Below, in pieces: positions 56,833-64,000 of a stretch of 64,000 nt of DNA; position 1 is the first letter of the stretch; each line of letters begins with the position of its first letter. The translations under genes and the position numbers were made by a program. The notes below the pieces were generated by a model. It ran no database searches. It was not told the DNA's origin and saw only the letters and a program-made list of their open reading frames with translations. Source of the DNA: Symsagittifera roscoffensis (lineage: Eukaryota > Xenacoelomorpha > Acoela > Convolutidae); the NCBI RefSeq assembly GCF_963678635.1, contig NC_087062.1:80603200-80667199 (forward strand), given 5' to 3'.

Positions 56833-58405
56833 GAGCATGCTGGAGAAAGGGTTGATTCAACCCTCAAAAAGCCCTTATTGTGCACCAATTGTCTTGCAAA
56901 CGAAGAAGGACGGGAGTTGGCGGTTCTGTATGGATTATCGGAAGCTGAATGATGTAACGGTCAAGGACGCATTTCCGATTCCGAAGATACATCAAACGTT
57001 CGATGCTCTTAACGGGCAGAAGTACTTCTCTTCCCTCGACCTGGCGAGTGGGTATTGGCAAGTGCCTGTAGCCGAGGAAGACCGACACAAGACAGCCTTT
57101 GTGACACCGGATGGAGGATTCTATGAGTACGTTATGATGCCCTTTGGGCTGTCCAATGCTCCAGGAACGTTCCAGCGGCTCATGAATGAATTGTTTCGGG
57201 ACCATTTGTGGAAGTGGGCCCTAGTATTCCTCGATGATGTGCTGGTGTATAGCAAGTGCGAAGACGACCATTTTGCTCACCTGAAGGCTACCTTCCAGCT
57301 ACTACGGGAGGCAAATTTGAAACTGAAGCCGAAGAAATGCAGGTTGGTACAGAAGGAGGTGACTTATTTGAGCCACATAATTGGAAATGAAGGTATCCAA
57401 GTGGATCCCAAGAAAGTTGAAGTGGTTGAGAACTGGCCAGTGCCCAAAACAGTTAAGGGGGTGAGGTCTTTTCTCGGATTCTGCAATTACTACCGTCGAT
57501 TTGTGAAGGACTTTGCCGGGAATGCGAGTCCCCTGTCCTCTTTGACGAAAAAGAAGGTGCCCTTTATCTGGAACGACGAATGTCAGACAGCCTTCGATAG
57601 ACTACGGAAAGAGCTTATTACGGCCCCAGTTCCGGAATTTCCTGACTATACGGGAACCTTTATATTGGACACGGATGCGAGCAATACCAGCTTGGGCGCT
57701 GTACTCTCGAACGTCATCAACGGGGAGGAGAGACCACTTGTGTACGCTAGCAGGGTACTATCAAAAACAGAGACGAATTACTCAACGACAAAAGGAGAAG
57801 CCTTGGCTGTGGTGCAAGCGGTGAAATGGTTCAAACCCTACATCTGGGGGGTAAAATTTGTCCTTCGCACCGACCACTCCAGCCTTCAATGGCTCTTTAG
57901 GCAGAAGGAACCCGATGGAATGACCTTCCGAATGCAACAGCAACTTCAAGAGTTTGACTTCAATGTAGTCCACAGAGCTGGGGCTAATAATGGAAATGCG
58001 GATGGCCTTTCCAGGATGCTAGACGAAGGGCCCGACTGGATGCCAGGAGAGAAGGAGAAGGCATTCGGGTCTTGCCCAGAGCCCATGTCTCTCGAATTGG
58101 CCCTACAGAAAGCAAAGCAGCACCAAGTCGAAACTGTCACAATGATCAGCGAGACCCAGGAAGAGGACGAAGAAGAAACGATTACCTGGGAACGGACGCC
58201 CTCTGAAATATCGACTCTGCAAAGAGAGGATGACGCGATGTCTCAGGTGTTCTATTGGGCGGAGTTGGGAGGCGATGCGGGCGATATGCCTTCTCTGGGG
58301 ACAAACCTCATTCCCAAAGAGCAGGCGATACAGTACGGACCCGAGGCCCTAGTTTACTGGTCTAGATGGAACAAACTAAGTATCCGAGGGGGGGGTGCTC
58401 TATAA
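56744..58405 (+). CDS. pol: Pol: reverse transcriptase and RNase H
   Basis: Copies element RNA into DNA. Genuine coding in this register begins around the C run near 56787; the first dozen or so codons of the open frame are out-of-frame upstream sequence. RT: SKSPYCAPIVLQTKKDGSWR, SSLDLASGYWQVPV (catalytic Asp99), PFGLSNAPGTFQRLMNE, and FLDD (Asp164, Asp165). Connection SFLGFCNYYRRFVKDF. RNase H has all four expected acidic residues: Asp311 in DTDAS, Glu352 in KGEAL, Asp377 in RTDHSSLQW and Asp420 in NGNADGLSR. An acidic linker follows. The frame ends at an 8-G run (58388-58395), after which the next pol segment continues in another register. Confidence 0.9.
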   Translation: MILETRPLSRSPPPHQTSPAKMPIIRDEVKSMLEKGLIQPSKSPYCAPIVLQTKKDGSWRFCMDYRKLNDVTVKDAFPIPKIHQTFDALNGQKYFSSLDLASGYWQVPVAEEDRHKTAFVTPDGGFYEYVMMPFGLSNAPGTFQRLMNELFRDHLWKWALVFLDDVLVYSKCEDDHFAHLKATFQLLREANLKLKPKKCRLVQKEVTYLSHIIGNEGIQVDPKKVEVVENWPVPKTVKGVRSFLGFCNYYRRFVKDFAGNASPLSSLTKKKVPFIWNDECQTAFDRLRKELITAPVPEFPDYTGTFILDTDASNTSLGAVLSNVINGEERPLVYASRVLSKTETNYSTTKGEALAVVQAVKWFKPYIWGVKFVLRTDHSSLQWLFRQKEPDGMTFRMQQQLQEFDFNVVHRAGANNGNADGLSRMLDEGPDWMPGEKEKAFGSCPEPMSLELALQKAKQHQVETVTMISETQEEDEEETITWERTPSEISTLQREDDAMSQVFYWAELGGDAGDMPSLGTNLIPKEQAIQYGPEALVYWSRWNKLSIRGGGAL

Positions 58406-58664
58406 AAAATGGTTCCCAAGGGATGACTTGCGTCCGGTATTGCAGACGATTGTTCCCGCAACCGGGCGGAAGGAGATCCTCAACCAGCTGCACTCCTCGC
58501 AGATTAGCGGCGGACACTTTGCAGTTGAGAAGACCCTCGCTCGAATTCGTCAATGGTTCTGGTGGCCCACCATGAGGACAGACGAAGAAGATACAATGGT
58601 GCCTCACTTGTGCAGCGCGGAGCATAGGAGGAAAAAAGAGGGTCGCTGGGCTTGTCCCGTTTAA
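58395..58664 (+). CDS. pol: Pol: linker and integrase zinc-binding (HHCC) region, frame broken
   Basis: Follows the RT-RNase H frame across the G8 run. Contains LHSSQISGGHFAVEKTLARI, with the His pair of an HHCC domain, and RQWFWWPTMRTDEED. The Cys pair appears in another register just downstream (CLTC near 58600-58611), so the zinc-binding domain is split by a frame change between about 58585 and 58600, not at a homopolymer. The true start is internal to the polyprotein. Confidence 0.7.
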   Translation: MLYKKWFPRDDLRPVLQTIVPATGRKEILNQLHSSQISGGHFAVEKTLARIRQWFWWPTMRTDEEDTMVPHLCSAEHRRKKEGRWACPV

Positions 58665-59958
58665 AGTGGGGATCCGATTCAACACATTGGCGGCGGACAT
58701 CCTAGGGCCCGTGACGTTGACAGCAAAGTCTCGTGCGAAGCACATCTTAGTGATGACGGACTTGTTCACGAAGTATGCAATTGCCGTCCCACTTGTATCC
58801 ACGGATTCGGCAGAGGTGGCCCGGGAGATAGTCGAGAACTGGGTACTCAAGTTTGGGGCACCGAACATCCTGCACACCGATCAAGGGAAGAACTTTGGGA
58901 GCAATCTCATCCTCAAAATGTGCCGACTACTGGGGATCGATAAATCCCGCACTTCCCCGTACCACCCCCAAGGCAATGGACAGGTAGAACGTCATAATAG
59001 GGTAATTGCGGACGTCATTTCAAAGTACTGCGCGGACAACCCCCGGACATGGGATACAGTATTACCCTACTTGAATTTCGTCTATAATACTACCATCCAC
59101 CGAACAACCGGTGCGACCCCTTTCAATCTAGTACATGGACAGGAATGCCAGTACCCAATCGACCTGTTCTACCCAAAACCCTACGACGAAGTTCCGACAC
59201 AGGATGGGTTTGTAGAATGGCTCGACGAACAATTCCGAGACGCCCATAGCAGCGCTCGAGAGCTACTGGGAACTAATCAGCGACGCCAGAAGGATCAATA
59301 TCGGAAAAGAGTTCACGGAGAACCGTACGCGACGGGAGACAAAGTGTGGGTTTGGGCGAAAGAGAAGATAAAGTCGAAGAAGTTCTTCCTACCATGGGAT
59401 GGGCCCTATGTTGTCTTGGCCAAAGTCTCTGAAGTGAATTACAAGGTGGCCAAACCCTCCACCCCCGCAAAGGTCCGGTATTTGCATTTTAACATGTTGA
59501 AACCGTATGTAGAGGAGAACCCGCAATCCAACGAGGCTTCCCACCCTAAGCGTCCGACCCCTTCACGGTCGATCAGATTCTTTGACGACCCTGGAGTTAG
59601 AGACGACGAGTTGGAAATGGCTATTGGAGAGACCCACGATTTAAGACCATTGAAGTTACCTACCCCACGACTACCTCCGAATGCCCGGTTGAACGACAAA
59701 CCCCTAGAAAGCCCTAACCCAATAGAGGATCCGAACCAAATCGAAGCCGAAGTAGTGGAGACTTACGACGCAGCCGAACTGGAGACCAGAAGGGAAGACG
59801 ACCATCCGAACGCGCCAGCGGACCAGGAACTTGCTCCACCAGAACCTAACGAATCCTTGGAGTTGAGGGGAGAGCACGAGGCAGAGGGCGAGGGCCGACC
59901 TAGTCGTAGACGGCGACCACCTGTTCGCTTTGGGATTGACGAGTTCGAGCGGGGCTAA
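58597..59958 (+). CDS. pol: Pol: integrase catalytic core and C-terminus
   Basis: Inserts the DNA copy into the host genome. Counting from the GTG at 58666 (430 codons), the D,D35E triad is complete: Asp11 (AADILGPV), Asp72 (LHTDQGKNFGS) and Glu108 (GNGQVERHNR), with 35 residues between the last two. TGATPFNLVHG follows, then a GPY/F-type module (LPWDGPYVVLAKVSEVNYKV, HFNMLKPYVEE). The last ~140 residues are acidic, Pro-rich and end in a basic RRRRPPVRFG stretch. The frame is open upstream to about 58597 with the zinc-finger Cys pair. No break in the core. Confidence 0.9.
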   Translation, partial: WCLTCAARSIGGKKRVAGLVPFKVGIRFNTLAADILGPVTLTAKSRAKHILVMTDLFTKYAIAVPLVSTDSAEVAREIVENWVLKFGAPNILHTDQGKNFGSNLILKMCRLLGIDKSRTSPYHPQGNGQVERHNRVIADVISKYCADNPRTWDTVLPYLNFVYNTTIHRTTGATPFNLVHGQECQYPIDLFYPKPYDEVPTQDGFVEWLDEQFRDAHSSARELLGTNQRRQKDQYRKRVHGEPYATGDKVWVWAKEKIKSKKFFLPWDGPYVVLAKVSEVNYKVAKPSTPAKVRYLHFNMLKPYVEENPQSNEASHPKRPTPSRSIRFFDDPGVRDDELEMAIGETHDLRPLKLPTPRLPPNARLNDKPLESPNPIEDPNQIEAEVVETYDAAELETRREDDHPNAPADQELAPPEPNESLELRGEHEAEGEGRPSRRRRPPVRFGIDEFERG

Positions 59959-60317
59959 CTCCAACCGCAATCAGTCAAACACTATTAAAACTTTCTTTCC
60001 GCAAAAAAAAAAAAAATTTAAAAATAGGGCATTCAAAAAAAAAATAAAAATTAAAAATTTAAAAATAGGGCATTCAAAAAAAAAAAATTAAAAATAGGGC
60101 ATTCAAAAAAAAAAAAAAAATTGCTATAACTTCATAAGGGGGGAGACCAAAGATTAAAACTTAAGGAAGTCTTTAATGAAATTAATGGTTATACTTTAAT
60201 GGTTATAGGCTTTCCAAATTCCAGGGGAAAATCAGATACTTAGGGATTTGATGGTCTTATTCATTTAGTCTTTCTTTTTTTATTTTTGCCGTTTAGATCG
60301 TAAATTGTAATCTACAT
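59959..60317 (+). promoter_or_regulatory. Pol-env spacer with A-rich repeats and probable splice acceptor
   Basis: 59998-60121 holds three copies of AAAAATAGGGCATTC, separated by A runs. At 60270-60296 a pyrimidine-rich tract (TCTTTCTTTTTTTATTTTTG) ends in CCGTTTAG, a good 3' splice-acceptor match 21 bp before the env ATG. Donor candidates in gag include CAG-GTGAGC at 55349-55357 and CTG-GTGAGT at about 55379-55387; the choice is speculative. A spliced env mRNA is usual in env-bearing Ty3-type elements. Confidence 0.5.
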
Positions 60318-61601
60318 ATGAACTCATGGCTGGTCGGGCTGGCAATCCTCTTGCTACTTGGAGTATGGCTCTCATCGGCAGTGACGATCAACCATACCGC
60401 CGGAGCAGTGTTCATGGCGGAGACTCCCCTCATCATTGCGAGCGCAATGGAAACTTCTTGGGTTTCGGTACCATTCCCCGTGGTCCCTGCGATTAATCGG
60501 ACACTCCTCGATATAGCCTTCCAGGAACATCAGTATATGTTGGCGGATCGCTGGAAAGAATGGGATGGCAAGATCTGCGGTGACAACATCACTACGGAAG
60601 CATTTGTGAATCTAACCTACCTGGCATTCAAAGGCATTGAGTACGAAATTAGTGAAATAGACGCCGTGCTCTACGAGATGAAGAACCGAGCTACGACCTT
60701 CGTCGACAAGCACGAAAGGAGCTCCACGAGAGCAAAAAGGTGGATCAAGCCAGCGCTGGGAGGAGTTGCGGCGGCCATGGTGTTAGCTCCGATACTCAAG
60801 GAAGGGTTTTGTCACTACTTCTCCTTCTTTGGTCTTTGTGACGGAGACTCGAACTTGGATGAGCTGGGCAAGGAAGCTTCGTTCTTGGATGGGGCTGTCC
60901 GGACCATCGTACTCGAGACTGAGGAGAGGTTGCATCTTTTGGGCCACTCTCTTAACAAGACGCAGACCCAGCTGAAAATGATATCGCACGACTCGAATGC
61001 AAACTTCGAACTGTTCAGGGGATTATTGAGGCATGTTCTAGGTGGGACTGACGACCAACGAAAGGAGGAAAGTGCCTGTAAGATGTATAGGTGGAACTCC
61101 CTCTATGGACAAACATTGAAGTATTCCACAGTGATTGCGAACCACTCAGCGACTTTTGACACCATCAGAGCCGAACTGATAGCGTTCAAAATGGCAGTAC
61201 ACAATTACGGGTATATCTTGGACGATGCGTTGAGTTCATTGACGCGAGGATATATTCCCGCTACTCTTGTTCCCCCGGAAGTACTGACGAGTATCTTAGA
61301 TGGAATTCAGCTGGATAAGATGCAAGAGGCTATACCCAGGAACGAACTGATGACGTACTATGGATTCGAGTTGGTGCAGTCGACGGTGATCACGGAAACG
61401 GGGATCAACGTTTTGATTAACATTCCTGTACACCACACGATGGGCCTGCACGACGTCTATCGGACGACTCCTCTTCCCCAGCCGGCGAATGGGGGATCGA
61501 CAGCGACTCAGTATAAGTTTGTAAATACACATTTGCTGGTGTCGGAGAGACGGTACAACTTTAGTAGTGAATCATCTTGTCTAGCAAGTCATCTTGTCTA
61601 G
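60318..61601 (+). CDS. env: Env-like fusion glycoprotein, N-terminal part (frame ends early)
   Basis: A 427-codon frame. Signal peptide at about 1-22 (hydrophobic LAILLLLGVWLSSAVT). N-glycosylation sequons at Asn25, Asn60, Asn90 and Asn98. A furin-type site RAKR at 138-141 is followed by an Ala/Gly/Val-rich segment (WIKPALGGVAAAMVLAP) in the place of a fusion peptide, then a Cys pair and helical sequence with heptad character. This layout matches class I-type or F-like envelope proteins of errantiviruses; the exact family is uncertain. The frame ends with TAG at 61599-61601 inside a short microduplication (a 17-bp motif three times between 61574 and 61639). Four stops lie there, and the same register reopens at 61620. 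As it stands the copy encodes no full-length membrane-anchored protein. Confidence 0.75.
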   Translation: MNSWLVGLAILLLLGVWLSSAVTINHTAGAVFMAETPLIIASAMETSWVSVPFPVVPAINRTLLDIAFQEHQYMLADRWKEWDGKICGDNITTEAFVNLTYLAFKGIEYEISEIDAVLYEMKNRATTFVDKHERSSTRAKRWIKPALGGVAAAMVLAPILKEGFCHYFSFFGLCDGDSNLDELGKEASFLDGAVRTIVLETEERLHLLGHSLNKTQTQLKMISHDSNANFELFRGLLRHVLGGTDDQRKEESACKMYRWNSLYGQTLKYSTVIANHSATFDTIRAELIAFKMAVHNYGYILDDALSSLTRGYIPATLVPPEVLTSILDGIQLDKMQEAIPRNELMTYYGFELVQSTVITETGINVLINIPVHHTMGLHDVYRTTPLPQPANGGSTATQYKFVNTHLLVSERRYNFSSESSCLASHLV

Positions 61602-61639
61602 CAAGTCTAGCAGTAGTGAATCATCTTGTCTAGCAAGTC
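61574..61639 (+). repeat. Microduplication that interrupts env
   Basis: ATCTTGTCTAGCAAGTC occurs at 61574-61590, 61591-61607 and 61623-61639, and AGTAGTGAATC occurs twice, offset by 49 bp. In-frame stops are at 61599, 61608, 61614 and 61617. Confidence 0.8.
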
Positions 61640-62378
61640 TCTTCTTCGACTTGCCTACAAATGCGTTGAAGTTGTGCCCTCAGGAGGTGATTGTTCTGCC
61701 AGAGTCCTCACGGCCGTGTACCTGGACGACTCAACTTATTTGGTAACTTCACGGGACGATGATTATACGCTTTTCAACTACAGCAGAGGAGCTAAGGAGA
61801 GGGGTGAACCCATATCCGGTTGCAGAAGTTGCCTTCTACGACCTAGTTGCGATGGTAGGATCGAAACGCCAGACGGTGCTTTGGTCCTAGTGCCAGACCC
61901 ACGGACCTGCCAGTACGAGACTGGATTAACGGTGACGATCAGACAACACCCGTTGATCCGGACCTTGTTTGCGACTTTGGAGGAAGCTGAAAAGAGCCTC
62001 CCAGGAGTCATGATACCGGAGATCTTACGAGAGCAGGCGAGGAGTGAGATGGTCGAAGCACTCCGACTCAATCTGATCAAGTTGCCAGAGGGGTCGGTGG
62101 ACGAAGAAGCCCTATCGGAGATTGCCAAGCCCTTTGCTGATGAAATTTCACGCAAACACCCCCTTTTTCATTGGCAGATGATACGCAGTGGACCTGTGCA
62201 ACTGGGACTGGTGATCTGGCTGTTGGTCGCAGTCTTTTTAATATTAGGCTGCGTGTACTGGCGTTGTTTTTCAAGGAGGGCGCGTTTACTGGGAATTAAT
62301 GAATTTACGAGGCGCGGACTTCGAGGACTCCTACTGTTGTGCGCCACCAGGACGACATCGAGGGGTGCCGCCACCTAG
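61620..62378 (+). CDS. env: Env-like glycoprotein, C-terminal part with membrane anchor
   Basis: Same register as the N-terminal part but separated from it by stops; there is no convincing ATG of its own near the start (the listed start is simply where the frame reopens). Contains a Cys-rich ectodomain (GCRSCLLRPSCDG and further Cys), helical sequence (EEAEKSLPGVMIPEILREQ; LRLNLIKLPEGSVDEEALSE), a hydrophobic transmembrane segment (LVIWLLVAVFLILGCVYW) and a basic stop-transfer RRAR. After that the frame closes quickly; the longer tail is in the +1 register from 62299. Confidence 0.7.
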   Translation: MILSSKSLLRLAYKCVEVVPSGGDCSARVLTAVYLDDSTYLVTSRDDDYTLFNYSRGAKERGEPISGCRSCLLRPSCDGRIETPDGALVLVPDPRTCQYETGLTVTIRQHPLIRTLFATLEEAEKSLPGVMIPEILREQARSEMVEALRLNLIKLPEGSVDEEALSEIAKPFADEISRKHPLFHWQMIRSGPVQLGLVIWLLVAVFLILGCVYWRCFSRRARLLGINEFTRRGLRGLLLLCATRTTSRGAAT

Positions 62379-62658
62379 ATACGATCCCAACTACGAGGGT
62401 GGATCACAGAGACCCAACAGTTATCCCCAGGGACCCTCCAGAGATGATTCGTTCTCTGGGCAGATAAACCTACCCCCCAGAGTACCCGCTAGCTCATCAT
62501 TCGATGAAGTGAACCTTACCAGGACCACAGAGGGAAGTGGGGCGTCGAGCACACCGCTGATGGGACGAGGCTTTAACTATATGCGAGGCAAGTGGAAGGG
62601 GGTTTCTGGACGTGGACCCCGGATCGGTACAAGCGCGCTGATGGACACCAGTCTGTGA
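62299..62658 (+). CDS. Overlapping frame after the env anchor; possible cytoplasmic tail with PPxY motif
   Basis: Overlaps the end of the env anchor frame by 80 bp in the +1 register and runs to TGA at 62656-62658 (119 codons from the first ATG). Rich in Pro, Ser, Arg and Gly. Contains PPPRYDP at residues 24-30, which includes a PPxY motif of the type that recruits NEDD4-family ubiquitin ligases to viral budding sites. Whether it is the displaced tail of env (after an indel) or a separate product is undecided. No other domain. Confidence 0.5.
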   Translation: MNLRGADFEDSYCCAPPGRHRGVPPPRYDPNYEGGSQRPNSYPQGPSRDDSFSGQINLPPRVPASSSFDEVNLTRTTEGSGASSTPLMGRGFNYMRGKWKGVSGRGPRIGTSALMDTSL

Positions 62659-63298
62659 GGAGGGGAGGATGAGGCGACCAGGAGGGTGAGAGCCAGTCCG
62701 ACCGGTTGTGAGTCTAAAACATTTTATATGTTCATGGACTCAATATAATGCTCATCGTATTCGGTGCTACTATACTAGGGTGTGACCCCACCTCATGGAT
62801 ATCATTACTTCGTTTCAAACATTCATATCTATCTAATTGGATGAGGTTGGATCACACCGTGAGGAGTAACTTGATAGCAGTCATGTCCCCGAGTCAGCTC
62901 AGCTGACCCCTCATTCATGATATAACCATACGTGCTTTTATTTGACGGGGACTGACTAGAGGTTTGCGATCACACGATACAATTTAGTAGGATGCGTAAA
63001 GACCTAATCAGGTTAATTTAGCGCAAGCTCAGGCTAATTCATAGCATACAAGACTTTCGAGGCCAGGCTTGCAGGTTAACCGACGAACATGACAGATTAC
63101 AATCTTAAGTAGAAGCAACCGATTGATTGACGGGCCGTTGTGTCGCCTCGATACGAACATCTGAACAGGTGAAAATAAGGGAAAAAGAGAACCACGAAGG
63201 CTGAAACCGTGCATTGTTACTATCAAAATTCAGTCGTTAAGATACCGACGAATTTTAATAAATTCTCTAAATTACAAAAGAAAAAAAAAGTCGCCAAA
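62659..63298. other. Spacer between env and the last ORF, with hairpin
   Basis: No ORF of note. An inverted repeat with arms GGTGTGACCCCACCTCAT (62779-62796) and ATGAGGTTGGATCACACC (62841-62858) and a 44-nt loop could fold in RNA. Purine-rich GAGGAGGGGAGGATGAGG at 62657-62674 resembles a polypurine tract, but no LTR match follows. The start of the last ORF is preceded by an A run. Confidence 0.4.
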
Positions 63299-63892
63299 AT
63301 GACAATTGTGTGGAGATCCTTCATACTCCGAGCCTTCTTCACCATCCTAGACTACCAGGAAGAAGATGAGTATATATCTCTTTCACTGAAGAGTGGTGCC
63401 TCCCTGCACCTATTGGCAGACACCGCCTCCTGGCATGAGTTCCGGTTTTTTCTGCGGGGGCAGGGTGCCCCACGGCCTTTCCGACACTACCCTAGAGTCG
63501 AAAAGACGGTGCCAGATGTGAGCACAGCTCTCTGGAAGTTCAATCCGGGGGAGCCCGATCTGGAGAGTTGCTCAACTGTGGGCCAATTTCATGTACATGA
63601 GTCCGCCCTGGACCCGGCAACTGACACTTGCTCGACCGAGGGTCAACCGCCTTCGGAGAAGTCTGGGCGGGAGAGATTTCTCAGTTGGGAGAGTGATGAG
63701 GACTCTGCAAGCACCCACTCAATTTCCCTCTCCGACATAGCAAGTGATAGGCCCAAAATTAGGGACCTCTTTGACGAAATCAGACATACCATTGGGGAGG
63801 AAGAATATCGGGCGCTCCAGGCCCAATGGGGAGAGGGGAATTGGTCAGACGAATATGACGAATCCTCAACCAATTCGGGGGCCGAAAGTTAG
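63299..63892 (+). CDS. Unidentified acidic ORF downstream of env (197 aa)
   Basis: ATG in good context (GCCAAAATGA) at 63299; the frame is open further upstream to 63209 but the A-run-encoded stretch looks non-coding. N-terminal hydrophobic patch (IVWRSFILRAFFTIL, too short and charged to be a clear anchor). A Ser/Asp/Glu-rich C-terminal half has DEDSASTHSISLSDIASD and ends in an acidic, Ser/Asn-rich tail. No domain recognised. Placed between env and the expected 3' end, it sits where accessory ORFs are found in some env-bearing Ty3-type elements, and it shares the GC-rich composition of the element. Frame intact. Confidence 0.55.
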   Translation: MTIVWRSFILRAFFTILDYQEEDEYISLSLKSGASLHLLADTASWHEFRFFLRGQGAPRPFRHYPRVEKTVPDVSTALWKFNPGEPDLESCSTVGQFHVHESALDPATDTCSTEGQPPSEKSGRERFLSWESDEDSASTHSISLSDIASDRPKIRDLFDEIRHTIGEEEYRALQAQWGEGNWSDEYDESSTNSGAES

Positions 63893-64000
63893 GAGAGGAC
63901 AGTTTATAAACTCTCGCTAATAACCAAGGAATTTATAAAGGAAGGAACTGATTAAACTTATATCTTAAACTTAAACTTAACTATAGCTTACACCTAAATA
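63893..64000. other. End of window, probable pre-LTR or LTR sequence
   Basis: AAAGGAAGGAA near 63937 is a weak polypurine-tract candidate followed by CTGATTAAAC. The 3' LTR cannot be recognised within the window. Confidence 0.3.

Noticed and set aside
62657-62674. Polypurine tract marking a 3' LTR starting at about 62670
   Set aside because: No sequence after it matches the region upstream of the PBS at 54523, and an intact ORF follows. The 3' LTR is more likely beyond 64000.

Overview
The window looks like invertebrate (metazoan) nuclear DNA. The only clear host gene is a linker histone H1, present in two copies. Nearly everything else is transposable element (TE) or tandem repeat. Pao/BEL retrotransposon remnants, a superfamily known mainly from animals, support a metazoan. 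I cannot name a phylum from sequence alone. No bacterial operons, rRNA genes, canonical tRNA genes or CRISPR arrays are visible.

Layout. 1-15.9 kb: five decayed Pao/BEL pol copies. They are interleaved with a ~380-bp LTR-like repeat, a ~360-460-bp inverted-repeat element (here T1), two Ty1/copia RNase H scraps and unidentified repeat blocks X and Y. Part of this is a nearly perfect 1709-bp tandem duplication. 15.9-28.4 kb: two copies of an A-rich Ty3-like element. The second keeps recognisable gag, protease, reverse transcriptase and RNase H, but all are broken. 29.1-31.1 kb: an 888-bp tandem duplication carrying a tRNA-like SINE head, then a full LTR. 31.4-32.0 kb: a 102-bp minisatellite. 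32.3-38.4 kb: a tandem duplication, each unit holding a Pao/BEL integrase fragment and an H1 gene. The first H1 has a premature stop; the second is intact. 39.0-42.5 kb: a ~620-720-bp tandem array in which small 8-bp-TSD elements were co-amplified with a 21-bp minisatellite. 42.6-53.2 kb: a larger array of modules A and B with 21- and 22-bp minisatellites, interrupted near 49.5-51.1 kb by the 5' part of an LTR element.

53.7-64.0 kb: a different sequence, visibly richer in G and C. It is an envelope-bearing Ty3-type element (errantivirus-like Metaviridae) with gag, protease, RT-RNase H, integrase, an env-like fusion glycoprotein and a downstream acidic ORF of unknown function. Gag and pol are linked by a textbook -1 frameshift signal (TTTAAAC, 6-nt spacer, stem-loop). 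A probable splice acceptor precedes env. This copy carries several breaks. Two pol breaks lie at C12 and G8 homopolymers and may be sequencing or assembly errors; others, such as the lost zinc-knuckle cysteine and the env microduplication with stops, look like genuine decay.

Most interesting: the compact frameshift signal and extra downstream ORF of the env-bearing element; the H1 tandem duplication in which one copy keeps the globular domain and an AT-hook core but loses the SPxK tail; one LTR joined to two unrelated pol lineages; and inverted-repeat element families whose ends are built of short tandem motifs and which still show 8- or 9-bp target duplications. All alignments were made by eye.
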